Assembly: GCA_034421095.1 (NCBI GenBank)
Contig: DAOUKR010000025.1
Span: forward strand, 124,001-188,000
Reading direction: 5' to 3'
DNA: 64,000 nucleotides
Source of the DNA: JAGWBG01 sp034421095
Lineage (GTDB): Bacteria > Chloroflexota > Dehalococcoidia > Lucifugimonadales > JAGWBF01
The notes under the pieces are model-generated. The model did no database searches. It was not told the DNA's origin and saw nothing but the letters and a program-made list of their open reading frames with translations. Made by a program: the position numbers and the translations under genes. Below, one piece after another: positions 43,216 to 51,802 of this stretch (positions within the stretch are counted from its first letter, which is position 1; each line of letters starts with the position of its first letter).

Positions 43216-43246
43216 ATTATAAGGGGTATACTAGGCGGTCTGTCAA
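43216..43246 (-). promoter_or_regulatory. Promoter of the DUF177-rpmF-fabD-nusB-acpP run
   Basis: On the minus strand TTGACA, 19 nt, TATAAT. Both boxes are perfect consensus, though the spacer is two bases long. Transcription would start near 43,209 and give a 30-nt leader without a recognisable ribosome site. Confidence 0.55.
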
Positions 43247-43336
43247 GTATCAGTGACTTCCGGTGAAAGGAATTCCCTGATATTGGTATCTGCCGGGTAG
43301 CCGGGGGTGTCGCAACGTGCTCACACGCCGGTCCCA

Positions 43337-43738
43337 CTACTTCAGAGCCTCCTGAATGAACTTTACAATATCCTGGGTAGACGTGCCGGGGCCAAACACC
43401 GTTTTTACGCCTATTTGAAGCAGGGGGTCGCGGTCCTCCTCCGGTATGATTCCCCCTGCTACTACTATCACGTCATCCATACCCTTCGCGTGCAAATGTG
43501 ACATGATTTCAGGGAAAATCTCAAGATGGGCACCGGAGAGTATGCTGAGACCTATTACGTCCACGTCTTCCTGAGACGCTGCTTCCACAATCATCTGTGG
43601 GGTCTGACGGATGCCGGTATATATTACCTCCATCCCTGCATCCCTCAAGGCCCTTGCTACCACCTTCGCCCCCCTGTCATGTCCATCAAGGCCCGGTTTC
43701 GCTACAAGGACTCGTATCCTGGTGCTTTGCTGCGCCAT
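43337..43738 (-). CDS. Methylmalonyl-CoA mutase, cobalamin-binding subunit
   Basis: The 133-residue protein is the stand-alone B12 domain of methylmalonyl-CoA mutase. It has VLVAKPGLDGHDRGAKVV with the cobalt-binding H20, LSILSGAHLEIFPEI, and VVAGGIIPEEDRD, the SxL/GG motifs of the Rossmann-like fold. It should combine with the large subunit encoded at 45,981 to interconvert methylmalonyl-CoA and succinyl-CoA. GAGGTGG precedes the ATG. The gene is the last of the module. Confidence 0.92.
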   Translation of the reverse strand: MAQQSTRIRVLVAKPGLDGHDRGAKVVARALRDAGMEVIYTGIRQTPQMIVEAASQEDVDVIGLSILSGAHLEIFPEIMSHLHAKGMDDVIVVAGGIIPEEDRDPLLQIGVKTVFGPGTSTQDIVKFIQEALK

Positions 43739-43820
43739 TGATTGACCACCTCAATCCGGGTTTGCTTCAGGGAGTATCATACCACCCACGAAGCCTACGG
43801 CATAGCCTCGTAGATGAATA

Positions 43821-44234
43821 TCAGGGTGTTTGGACAAGCTCGGTTAGTATACCATGTACCGACCTTGGGTGAATGAAGGCAATGATCCCCGACAACCCTT
43901 CTCTGGGTTCCCTGTCTATCAGATCTATCCCTTGGTCGCTCAAGTTTGCCAGCTTTTCAGCAACATTATCCACATGGAAGGCCAGATGGTGCAGACCTTC
44001 TCCGCGGCGTTCCAGGAAACGGCCCACCGGACTCTCGGGCGACAGGGGCTGAAGTAGCTCCAAACGCGTCTGGCCCACGAGCAAGAGAGTCGCCCTGACG
44101 CCCTGGTCTGGTAGCTCCTTTATCTCCCCCGGCTGTATCTGGAAAATATCCCGGAAGAGCTTGATTGCCGCATCGAGGTCCTTGACCGCCGCTCCCACGT
44201 GGTCTACGTACTGGACTGTACAAACGTCATTCAC
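43821..44234 (-). CDS. mce: Methylmalonyl-CoA epimerase
   Basis: The 137-residue VOC-fold protein begins TVQYVDHVGAAVKDLDAAI with a metal-binding His, and has GEGLHHLAFHVDNV with further ligands and FIHPRSVHGILTELVQ with the last ligand Glu. These match methylmalonyl-CoA epimerase, which converts the (S) and (R) forms for the mutase. The start is GTG 44234. Position between the B12 subunit and an acyl-CoA dehydrogenase supports the call. Confidence 0.92.
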   Translation of the reverse strand: MNDVCTVQYVDHVGAAVKDLDAAIKLFRDIFQIQPGEIKELPDQGVRATLLLVGQTRLELLQPLSPESPVGRFLERRGEGLHHLAFHVDNVAEKLANLSDQGIDLIDREPREGLSGIIAFIHPRSVHGILTELVQTP

Positions 44235-44277
44235 TTTTTCCGTGCCTCCCTGGGTGTCAAGCTCAGATGAGTCCTGC

Positions 44278-45432
44278 TTACAGCGGATATTGGGCCAGGA
44301 GTTGCCGGGCGATTATCAGACGCTGCACCTCCGAAGTGCCCTCGTATATGGTGGTAACCCTGGCATCCCGGAAAAGTCGCTCGACGGGGGAGTCCTTGAA
44401 GTAGCCGTATCCGCCGTAGATTTGAAGGGCATTGGACGTGGCCCGCACCGCCGTCTCCGAGGCCAAGAGCTTGGCCATTGATGCTTCGTCTATGAAAGGA
44501 AGGTCATTATCCTTGAGGGTGGCGGCGTGCATGGTCGCTACTCTGGACGCATAGACCTCCGTTGCCATGTCGGCCAGCATGAACTGTATGGCCTGGTGCT
44601 GGGCAATGGGCCGGCCAAAGGACTGACGCTGTTGAGCATATCTCACAGCCGCTTCAAGGGCCGCCTGGCCTATCCCCACGCACTGGGCAGCTATGATAAT
44701 CCGGCTGGAGTCCAGTATCTCCATGGCGTATCGAAATCCCCGCATCTCTTCGCCCAGACGGTTCTCCTGGGATACGGGAGTGTTCTGAAAGGTCAACTCC
44801 GTGGTGCTGGAGCCCCTCATACCCATCTTACCGTGCTGCTTGTATACGTCGAATCCGGGAGCGCCCTTTTCCAGGACAAAGGCGCTCACGCCCCGAGAAC
44901 CCCGGTCCTTGTCCTCGGTAGCGAAGACCACGATGTACTCCGCCACGTCGCCGTTGGTGATGAAAATCTTGCTGCCGTTGAGATAATAAGCACCGTCACG
45001 GAGCGTTGCGGTGGTCTGGAGGGCAGCAGCATCGGAGCCGCCTCCGGGCTCGGTGAGTGCCCAGGCGGCCATCTTCTTCCCTTCGGCTAGGGGCGGGACG
45101 AGCCTTAGCTTCTGTTCCTCGTTACCATACTGGTAGATGGTATGGGTGCCCAGGGACATGTGGGCAACGAGGGTTACGCTGGTGGCGGCATCTCCACGCG
45201 CTACTTCCTCCTCGGCAATTGCCATCTGCCGGTAGCCGCCGCCACTGCCACCGTAGGCAGGGTCTATACCAATGCCGGTGAGTCCCAGGGCGGCCATACC
45301 CTCCCAGTTCTCCTGGGAGAACTCTTCCTTCTCGTCCAGTTCCCTGGCGCGGGGCGCAAGCTCTCTGTCGGCGAACTCCCGCACCGCCGCCTGTAGCATC
45401 CGTTCTTCTTCCGTAAGTAGAAGGTCTGCCAT
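44278..45432 (-). CDS. Acyl-CoA dehydrogenase
   Basis: The 384-residue flavoenzyme has the family features: AWALTEPGGGSDAAALQTTA for FAD and substrate binding, GSKIFITNGD, MGMRGSSTTELTF, YAQQRQSFGRPIAQHQAIQF and the catalytic Glu in YEGTSEVQRLIIARQLL. It oxidises an acyl-CoA to the 2-enoyl-CoA, passing electrons to ETF. In this context the substrate may be a short or branched acyl-CoA leading to propionyl- or methylmalonyl-CoA. GGAGGT lies 7 nt before the ATG. Confidence 0.92.
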   Translation of the reverse strand: MADLLLTEEERMLQAAVREFADRELAPRARELDEKEEFSQENWEGMAALGLTGIGIDPAYGGSGGGYRQMAIAEEEVARGDAATSVTLVAHMSLGTHTIYQYGNEEQKLRLVPPLAEGKKMAAWALTEPGGGSDAAALQTTATLRDGAYYLNGSKIFITNGDVAEYIVVFATEDKDRGSRGVSAFVLEKGAPGFDVYKQHGKMGMRGSSTTELTFQNTPVSQENRLGEEMRGFRYAMEILDSSRIIIAAQCVGIGQAALEAAVRYAQQRQSFGRPIAQHQAIQFMLADMATEVYASRVATMHAATLKDNDLPFIDEASMAKLLASETAVRATSNALQIYGGYGYFKDSPVERLFRDARVTTIYEGTSEVQRLIIARQLLAQYPL

Positions 45433-45477
45433 TGTGTACCTCCTAGTATAGTAAGTCCGATAATCGGAGGCTAATCA

Positions 45478-45702
45478 TTACCCCGATGTACTGCTTGCGA
45501 CGGGATGTCCCATTGACTCAAAGACCATGTTTTGCGGCTCCGTCACCCGATGCGATGCATCGAAGATTTCCAGCCCGACGATATTGCCTTCATCGTCGTA
45601 GTCGGCAACAAAGCCCTCGCAAAGCTCATCACTTTCCTTGATCAAGGCATCCTTGAGCCGTATAGTGAGAGTGTTTGTTTCCGGGTCATAAGTAATCTTC
45701 AT
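45478..45702 (-). CDS. DUF2283 small protein
   Basis: The 74-residue protein begins MKITYDPETNTLTIRL and continues with EGFVADYDDEGNIVGLEI, the two motifs that define DUF2283. It overlaps the preceding DUF4258 gene by one base (TAATG) and has GAGGAG upstream. Such pairs are common small toxin-antitoxin-like modules, with DUF2283 as the probable antitoxin. The biochemical role is not established. Confidence 0.8.
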   Translation of the reverse strand: MKITYDPETNTLTIRLKDALIKESDELCEGFVADYDDEGNIVGLEIFDASHRVTEPQNMVFESMGHPVASSTSG

Positions 45703-45968
45703 TATAGTGGCTCCTCTATCCAATATCTCCTTATTCTCGAAGTATTGTAGACACTAACGACAACCATGTCTTCACCTTGAGGTTCGATAACAACTCGCAT
45801 CAGCATCTCTTCTTGGTGCAGAGTATCGAAATATCTGCTCTGGCATACATATCTCCCCAAAATTGAAGGTATTCGCTGTTGAGGTACTTCAATAGTCCTT
45901 CTTACTATGTCATAAGAGATTCTTCGGACAGCTATCTGAATTTCAGCATGATTTGTGAACCTTAGCAC
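45702..45968 (-). CDS. DUF4258 small protein, probable partner of DUF2283
   Basis: The 88-residue protein starts LRFTNHAEIQIAVRRISYD, a His-containing motif of the DUF4258 family (RelE/HEPN-related small proteins in toxin-like pairs). It then has YFDTLHQEEMLMRVVIEP and VVVSVYNTSRIRRYW. It is translated just before the DUF2283 gene. The pair is set between an acyl-CoA dehydrogenase and the mutase; the composition is lower in G+C (45% in 45,781-45,840 by my count) than around it. Toxicity is not shown. Confidence 0.75.
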   Translation of the reverse strand: MLRFTNHAEIQIAVRRISYDIVRRTIEVPQQRIPSILGRYVCQSRYFDTLHQEEMLMRVVIEPQGEDMVVVSVYNTSRIRRYWIEEPL

Positions 45969-45980
45969 GGGGAAATACTC

Positions 45981-47642
45981 CTAGAATGCCATGAACTCGC
46001 CCTGTTCGCCGAAGACGTCCCGAAAGACGCCGCATATCTCCCCCAAAGTGCAGTAGTTTTCCACACACTCAAGAATCACCGGCACGGTGTTATCGTCACT
46101 GCGGGCCACCTCCGCCAGACGGGTCAGAGACTTCTCGGCCACAACGTCATCCCGGTCCCGGCGAAGCTGCTGGAGGCCCTCTACCTGGTGACGGGCCAGG
46201 GCCGGGTCCACCTTCAGCAGTCCTGCTATGGGAGGGGTCTCGCTGACATAGCGGTTGACTCCCACGATTATCCGCCTGTCCTTCTCCACGTCCTCCTGAT
46301 GCTTGTAGGCTGAGTCGTGTATCTCCCGTATCTGATAGCCTCGCTCCAGGGCGGCAATGGCTCCCCCTATATCATCAATCTTCTCAATGTAGCGGAAGGC
46401 CTCCTCCTCCAGGCGGCTGGTGAGGTTCTCTACGTAGTACGACCCTCCCAGAGGGTCCACCACGTCGGCCACCCCGTTCTCGTGGGCAAGTATTTGCTGA
46501 GTGCGCAGGGAGAGCTGCACTGACTCTTCGGTAGGAAGGGCCAGGGCTTCGTCCCGCGAGTTAACGTGCAGCGACTGGGTGCCCCCCAGGACCGCCGCCA
46601 GGGCCTGGATAGTAGAGCGAATGAGGTTGTTGTCGGGCTGCTGGGCCGTGAGGGTCACACCGGCAGTCTGGGTATGGAAGCGGAGCATCCATGACCGGGG
46701 ATTCCTGGCCCCAAACCGCTCCCGCATAATCTTGGCCCACATGCGGCGTGCTGCGCGGAACTTGGCGATTTCCTCAAAGAGGTTGTTTTGGGCCACAAAG
46801 AAGAAGGAGAGACGCCCGGCAAAATCATCCACGTCCAGGCCCGCATCCACCGCCGCCTGGACGTAGGCTATGGCGTTGGCAAAGGTGAAGGCCAACTCCT
46901 GCACGGCGGTTGCGCCTGCCTCCCGCATGTGGTAGCCGCTGATGCTGATGGTGTTCCATCGGGGAACTTCCTGGGCGCAATACTTGAACACGTCTACTAT
47001 CAGGCGCATGGATGGACGGGGCGGGTAGGCGTAGGTGCCGCGGGCGATGTACTCCTTGAGGATGTCGTTCTGAATAGTGCCGTTGAGCCTGTCCGGCGGG
47101 ACGCCCTGCTTCTTGCCGACGGCGATGTAAAGGCACAGGAGGACGGATGCAGTGGCGTTGATGGTCATGGAGGTGCTCACCTTGTCCAGGGGTATGCCGT
47201 CCAGCAGGACTTCCATGTCACAGAGGCTGCTTATGGGAACGCCAACCTTGCCAACCTCTCCTTGAGCGAGGGGGTGGTCCGAATCGTAACCTATCTGGGT
47301 GGGCAGGTCAAAGGCGATGGAGAGGCCCGTCTGGCCCTGCTCAAGGAGGTAGTGATAGCGACGATTGGACTCCTCGGCAGTGGCATATCCCGAATACTGA
47401 CGCATGGTCCACAGCCGTCCCCGGTACATATTGGGCTGTACTCCCCGGGTGAAGGGATATTCGCCGGGGTAGCCCAGGTCGGAGTCGTAGTCAAATCCCG
47501 ACAAGTCCAGACCCTGGGGAAAGTAGGTAGTGTCCTGCTCAATACCCGATTCGGTACGGAACTGGTCTTCTCGCTCGGGGTATCGCTTGACGACAGGATC
47601 CAGAGTATTCTCCTGCCACTCCTCCCTGCTATGGCTGGTCAT
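45981..47642 (-). CDS. Methylmalonyl-CoA mutase, large (catalytic) subunit
   Basis: The 553-residue protein is the TIM-barrel part of methylmalonyl-CoA mutase without its B12 domain. It has YPFTRGVQPNMYRGRLWTMRQYSGYATAEESNRRY in two adjacent motifs, QIGYDSDHPLAQGEVGKVG and RFHTQTAGVTLTAQQPDNN. QSLHVNSRDEALALPTEES and EVVDPLGGSYYVE-type VVDPLGGSYYVENLT are also conserved. AAAGGAGG 7 nt before ATG 47642 fixes the start; a longer reading is rejected. The cobalamin domain is encoded separately at 43,337. Confidence 0.94.
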   Translation of the reverse strand: MTSHSREEWQENTLDPVVKRYPEREDQFRTESGIEQDTTYFPQGLDLSGFDYDSDLGYPGEYPFTRGVQPNMYRGRLWTMRQYSGYATAEESNRRYHYLLEQGQTGLSIAFDLPTQIGYDSDHPLAQGEVGKVGVPISSLCDMEVLLDGIPLDKVSTSMTINATASVLLCLYIAVGKKQGVPPDRLNGTIQNDILKEYIARGTYAYPPRPSMRLIVDVFKYCAQEVPRWNTISISGYHMREAGATAVQELAFTFANAIAYVQAAVDAGLDVDDFAGRLSFFFVAQNNLFEEIAKFRAARRMWAKIMRERFGARNPRSWMLRFHTQTAGVTLTAQQPDNNLIRSTIQALAAVLGGTQSLHVNSRDEALALPTEESVQLSLRTQQILAHENGVADVVDPLGGSYYVENLTSRLEEEAFRYIEKIDDIGGAIAALERGYQIREIHDSAYKHQEDVEKDRRIIVGVNRYVSETPPIAGLLKVDPALARHQVEGLQQLRRDRDDVVAEKSLTRLAEVARSDDNTVPVILECVENYCTLGEICGVFRDVFGEQGEFMAF

Positions 47643-47768
47643 AAGGGGCCTCCTTTGGCATATGGGGCTGTCACCGGCTTTTAGTGACTCTTGCATCGGT
47701 AGGGACAGGCCAACCCCATTATAACCCCTGTACTTTGCCGGAGAAAGGGAGCTATCGGCTCCGAACAC

Positions 47769-49469
47769 TTACCCCTTTATCAGCCTCGCTATACGCCCCA
47801 CCGCCTCGCCTACTGGCACCAGCGTTGCCTCCTTATCCCGGCGCTCTTTTAGCTCCACCGAGACCTGTCGGAGGTTGCGAGGGCTGACCACCAGACGGAG
47901 TGGCAGGCCCAGCAGGTCGGCATCGTTGAATTTGACACCGGCGGCCTCCTCGCGGCGGTCATCGTACAGGGTCTCAATGCCATCTTGCCAGAGACGTTCA
48001 TAAAGCTCGTCAGCGGCTTCAGCCACCTCGCCATCAGCCAAGTTGAGACCTACCAGGTGCACCTGGTAGGGAGCTATGGGCGTGGGAAAGACGATGCCCC
48101 GGTCGTCGTGGTTCTGCTCTATGGCGGCGGCCAGTAGCCTCCCGACTCCAATGCCATAGCAACCCATTATGATGGGGTGCTGCTGCCCCTCCCTGCCCAG
48201 AAAGTATGCTCCCAATGTCTCACTGAAGAAGGTGCCCAGCTTGAAGATATGGCCCACCTCAACGCCACGAGTAGCTTCCAGAGGAGTCCCGCAACGAATA
48301 CAGCCATGTCCCTTCTCGGCCAGGGCAATATCAGTCAGGATGTCCACCTGAAAATCCCTGGGATAGTTGGCATTGATGATGTGGGTGTCCGGCCTGTTGG
48401 CCCCCACGGCAAAGTTGGAGCCGGATTTGATGGACTCGTCGGCAACCCTCTTCATGTTCTCCAGGCCTATAGGCGAAGCGGAGCCGGCAACCAACCCCGC
48501 AGCCTCTACCTCCTCACCGTTGGCCAGTCGCAGGTCGTGGCAATGGAGGGCATTTTTCAGCTTGACTTCGTTCACTTCCAAGTCTCCGCGAATGGTGGCA
48601 AAGACCACGTCGCCATCGGCAGAATAGAAGACGGCTTTGAGGGTGCTGCTCCGGGGAATGCCCAGGTAGTCGGACAGCCCTGCTATGGTCTTGATTCCGG
48701 GTGTGGAGACCTCCTCCATCGGAAGGGGTGGCTCCATCTGAGTGGGAGGCACGACTCCCCCGGCCTTCTCGGTATTGGCGGCGTAGCCACATTTGGGGCA
48801 CGTCAGAACAACGTCCTCACCGCTGGGGGTGGGCAGGATGAACTCGTGAGAGTCCTTACCACCGATAGCCCCGCTGTCGGCCTCCACCATCAGCGCGGGC
48901 AGGCCACATCGCTCGTAGATGTTCCTGTACGCCTGGGCCATGGCCTGGTAGCTGTTCTCAAGGCTCTCCTCGTCGGCGTCGAAGCTGTAAGCGTCCTTCA
49001 TGTCGAACTCACGGACCCGAATCAGTCCGGCCCTTGGCCTTGGCTCGTCCCGAAACTTGGTCTGTATCTGATACAGGATAGCAGGCAGGTCCCGGTAGCT
49101 TTGCACGTTGGCACGGACTATGTTGGTTACGACTTCCTCATGGGTAGGGGCCAGTACCATGGGCCGTCCGCGACGGTCCTCAAGGGCAAACAGGTTGTCT
49201 CCGAAGGCGGAACGGCGGTCTGTCTCCTCCCATAGCTCCATCGGCTGGAGAACGGACATCCTGATTTCCTGGCCTCCGGCGGCGTCTAGCTCCTGCCGGA
49301 TGATGTTCTCAATCTTGCGCAGTGAACGCCATGCCAGTGGGAGGTAGCTGTAGACGCCCGAGGCCACCTGGTAGACCATGCCCGCCTTCAGCATGAGACG
49401 GTGGCTAGCCGTCTCGGCCTCGGTAGGCTCAGTACGCATGGTTTTGGAGATAAGCTGGGAGAACTTCAT
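47769..49469 (-). CDS. proS: Prolyl-tRNA synthetase
   Basis: The 566-residue protein is a class II synthetase of the bacterial ProS type with an insertion domain. Class II motif 1 (GVYSYLPLAWRSLRKIENII), motif 2 (FRDEPRPRAGLIRVREFDMKDAYSF) and motif 3 (GCYGIGVGRLLAAAIEQNHD) are present. The editing-type insertion lies roughly at residues 225-380. The C-terminal anticodon-binding domain ends with KERRDKEATLV. It starts 3 nt after the DUF4234 gene, as the last gene of the long minus-strand run. Confidence 0.95.
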   Translation of the reverse strand: MKFSQLISKTMRTEPTEAETASHRLMLKAGMVYQVASGVYSYLPLAWRSLRKIENIIRQELDAAGGQEIRMSVLQPMELWEETDRRSAFGDNLFALEDRRGRPMVLAPTHEEVVTNIVRANVQSYRDLPAILYQIQTKFRDEPRPRAGLIRVREFDMKDAYSFDADEESLENSYQAMAQAYRNIYERCGLPALMVEADSGAIGGKDSHEFILPTPSGEDVVLTCPKCGYAANTEKAGGVVPPTQMEPPLPMEEVSTPGIKTIAGLSDYLGIPRSSTLKAVFYSADGDVVFATIRGDLEVNEVKLKNALHCHDLRLANGEEVEAAGLVAGSASPIGLENMKRVADESIKSGSNFAVGANRPDTHIINANYPRDFQVDILTDIALAEKGHGCIRCGTPLEATRGVEVGHIFKLGTFFSETLGAYFLGREGQQHPIIMGCYGIGVGRLLAAAIEQNHDDRGIVFPTPIAPYQVHLVGLNLADGEVAEAADELYERLWQDGIETLYDDRREEAAGVKFNDADLLGLPLRLVVSPRNLRQVSVELKERRDKEATLVPVGEAVGRIARLIKG

Positions 49470-49471
49470 AA

Positions 49472-50173
49472 CTAAGCCGTCCTATAAGCATCACTCAGGA
49501 TAAGTGCAAATATGTTAAACCAGAACCAGATACCTATCAGTCCAAAGATTATCTCGCCTATTCCTATCCTGGCATGTGCCAACCTCACATTTGTTAGGCT
49601 GCCCCAGTAGCTGTTCAAGTTTGCCTGGGCATGGACGAGAAGTCCTACAATGACGGCCACTGAGATGATGTCCAGAATGAGCACATCTATTGCGGTTCCT
49701 TGGGTTATCTCACTAGAACCTGTAAAGCCTCCCAGCATTATGAATGACAACCCACTTAGCACTGATGATATTATCACCAGAACCACGGCCATTACTGGGC
49801 CGATAGTGTTGGGAAGACCGGCGAAAAGCATCAACACTTTGAAGGAATTCATGTGATGATAGATTTGGAAAAGGCCATAGATGGGGACAATCAGGGTCAG
49901 AGCATGCCAAACGGGATAGACCTCAGTCCTGGTGTGATCGCGATATTGTTTCCAGGTCAGATAGAACCAGTAGAATATGTAAAGACCATAAGATAGAACC
50001 GTCATGAAAAGGACTCTCGGCAGTGATATCTGGTATGGCAATATCTCAGGAGTTCCACCTATGTTCCGCCGTGCGGTCCGAGCCTCTTCTTCTCTTGTAA
50101 GTACATTGCCACAAGCACTACAGAAGTTGTCGTATGATTGCACTTCAGTGCCACAATTAGGGCAGAAAGGCAT
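49472..50173 (-). CDS. Zinc-ribbon DUF4234 membrane protein
   Basis: The 233-residue protein starts with a zinc ribbon, MPFCPNCGTEVQSYDNFC followed by SACG (four Cys), then LPYQISLPRVLFMTVLSYGLYIFYW, which is the first DUF4234 membrane segment, given here in two overlapping parts. Three or four further membrane helices follow (LTLIVPIYGLF, FIMLGG and DIISVAVIVGLLVHA among them). No function is known for this family. GGGGG precedes ATG 50173; the longer frame to 50392 would overlap ispG. It lies between ispG and proS. Confidence 0.75.
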   Translation of the reverse strand: MPFCPNCGTEVQSYDNFCSACGNVLTREEEARTARRNIGGTPEILPYQISLPRVLFMTVLSYGLYIFYWFYLTWKQYRDHTRTEVYPVWHALTLIVPIYGLFQIYHHMNSFKVLMLFAGLPNTIGPVMAVVLVIISSVLSGLSFIMLGGFTGSSEITQGTAIDVLILDIISVAVIVGLLVHAQANLNSYWGSLTNVRLAHARIGIGEIIFGLIGIWFWFNIFALILSDAYRTA

Positions 50174-50214
50174 CTTACCCCCTTGTATGGCATCATTGCC
50201 GGGACGCCATTGAC

Positions 50215-51357
50215 CTAGGTGTCGCCCGCTGCCGCTGCGACGGCTTCCACCTCTTCCATGAGGGCGGAGAGCATCTCGTCTGCGGAGACAACCCGAGCTT
50301 TCTGGCCCTTGCGGAAAATCACGGCCCGGCCCGCACCGGCCGCTATGCCCACGTCGGCATCCTTGGCCTCTCCGGGGCCGTTGACTTCGCAACCCATCAC
50401 CGCCACCTTGACGTTCTTGTCAATCTTCTTCAGCATCTCGTCCACCGTGTTGGACAGCTTTATCACGTCCACGTCGGCCCGTCCACAGCTGGGGCAGGCC
50501 ACCAGGGTGGTACCCTTCTGGCGTAAATTCAGGGACTTGAGTATTTCGTAGCCGGCTATCACCTCTTCCGTGGAGTCGCCGCTGAGGGAGACGCGTATGG
50601 TGTCACCGATGCCCTCGTACAGGAGCATACCAAGGCCTATGGCGCTCCTGATGGAGCCGGACTTTACGGTACCCGACTCGGTAATGCCCAGGTGCAGAGG
50701 ATAGGGCACCATGTCGGCGATACGCTGATAGGCTTCTACAGTCGTGGGGACATCGAAAGCCTTGAGGGATATTTTGATAAGGTCGAAGTCCAACGCCTCG
50801 AGGACACCTATCTCCCACAGGGCCGTAGCAACCATGTGGTCAACGATACTATATTCCTCTTCGGCAGCTTCCCCGGCCTTGGGCAGCTTGTTCACCATGT
50901 CCATGTGCCTGGAGAATCCGCGAGTCTTGCCTATACCGCCAACAGGCGGGAGGCTGCCAAAGTTGACGCCTATACGAATCGGTATCTGGCGCTCTTTTGC
51001 GGCCTCCACCACCTCCTTCACCTTCTCTTCGTCGCGTATATTGCCGGGGTTGAGCCTCAGCATGTCCACCCCGCCCTTGATGCACTCCAGGGCAATCTGA
51101 TGGTGGAAATGGATGTCGGCCACCAGGGGAATGTTTATCTGCTTCTTGATTTCAGGGATAGCCTTGGCGGCCTCCATGTCCGGGACAGCCGACCTGATGA
51201 TGTCACACCCAACTTCCTCCAGCTCTCTTATCTGGCGCACGGTGGCCGCCACGTCCCTTGTGTCGGTCTTGGTCATGGACTGGACGGTTACCGGCGCGTC
51301 CCCACCTACCTTGACATCTCCCACGTATATCGGTTTGGTGACCCGGCGATTGTTCAT
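50215..51357 (-). CDS. ispG: 4-hydroxy-3-methylbut-2-en-1-yl diphosphate synthase IspG
   Basis: IspG is the sixth enzyme of the MEP isoprenoid pathway and needs a [4Fe-4S] cluster. The 380-residue protein starts NNRRVTKPIYVGDVKVGG and has VTVQSMTKTDTRDV, RLNPGNIRDEEKV and the cluster-binding VACPSCGRADVD and AVMGCEVNGPGEAKDADVGI. AGGAG 8 nt before ATG 51357 sets the start. It lies downstream of dxr and rseP in the same run, so two pathway steps are together. Confidence 0.95.
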   Translation of the reverse strand: MNNRRVTKPIYVGDVKVGGDAPVTVQSMTKTDTRDVAATVRQIRELEEVGCDIIRSAVPDMEAAKAIPEIKKQINIPLVADIHFHHQIALECIKGGVDMLRLNPGNIRDEEKVKEVVEAAKERQIPIRIGVNFGSLPPVGGIGKTRGFSRHMDMVNKLPKAGEAAEEEYSIVDHMVATALWEIGVLEALDFDLIKISLKAFDVPTTVEAYQRIADMVPYPLHLGITESGTVKSGSIRSAIGLGMLLYEGIGDTIRVSLSGDSTEEVIAGYEILKSLNLRQKGTTLVACPSCGRADVDVIKLSNTVDEMLKKIDKNVKVAVMGCEVNGPGEAKDADVGIAAGAGRAVIFRKGQKARVVSADEMLSALMEEVEAVAAAAGDT

Positions 51358-51426
51358 ATCTACCACTCCTAACGACAAGGTAATATGCAAGTATCTCGTT
51401 GTTGGTATAAACCCGGTATCGTGCCG

Positions 51427-51783
51427 CTACTTCAACTTCCCGGGAACAGGTGTAAGTCTGCTACGCACCGGGTCCGCTGCCAGGAGAAAATTCTCCAAGG
51501 CTACTGTCCCCAGAAGGGGTTCGCTGCCCTCGTCGCCGAATACGCAGGGGACCGGCATGGTGCGGCCATCGAGCCTTAGGGAGACCACCCCTACATCGTA
51601 TTCTACGATGCTTTCATCAGCTAGGGCAAAGGGTCGCCGCTCCATGGGTATGTATCCCAAGTTGGTGAGCACATCCCTTGGTATCACAGGGTAGGTAGCT
51701 CCGGTGTCCACAAGGGCATCCATACGCTCAAACCGTATGCCCTGAGCATCTCCTATTTCGATGGTTACACTGAATGTTCCCAT
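51427..51783 (-). CDS. Retropepsin-like aspartic protease-fold protein
   Basis: This 118-residue protein has the catalytic triplet D26-T27-G28-A29 in ALVDTGATYPVIP and a second-half hydrophobic GEEGSEPLLGTVALENF-like segment (GDEGSEPLLG then TVALENF). This fits a single retropepsin-type domain that would act as a dimer. Bacterial members of this type are mostly uncharacterised. It lies between rseP, another protease, and ispG. No signal peptide is visible. Confidence 0.75.
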   Translation of the reverse strand: MGTFSVTIEIGDAQGIRFERMDALVDTGATYPVIPRDVLTNLGYIPMERRPFALADESIVEYDVGVVSLRLDGRTMPVPCVFGDEGSEPLLGTVALENFLLAADPVRSRLTPVPGKLK

Positions 51784-51802
51784 AGTATTCTATCCTGGCC
51801 TC

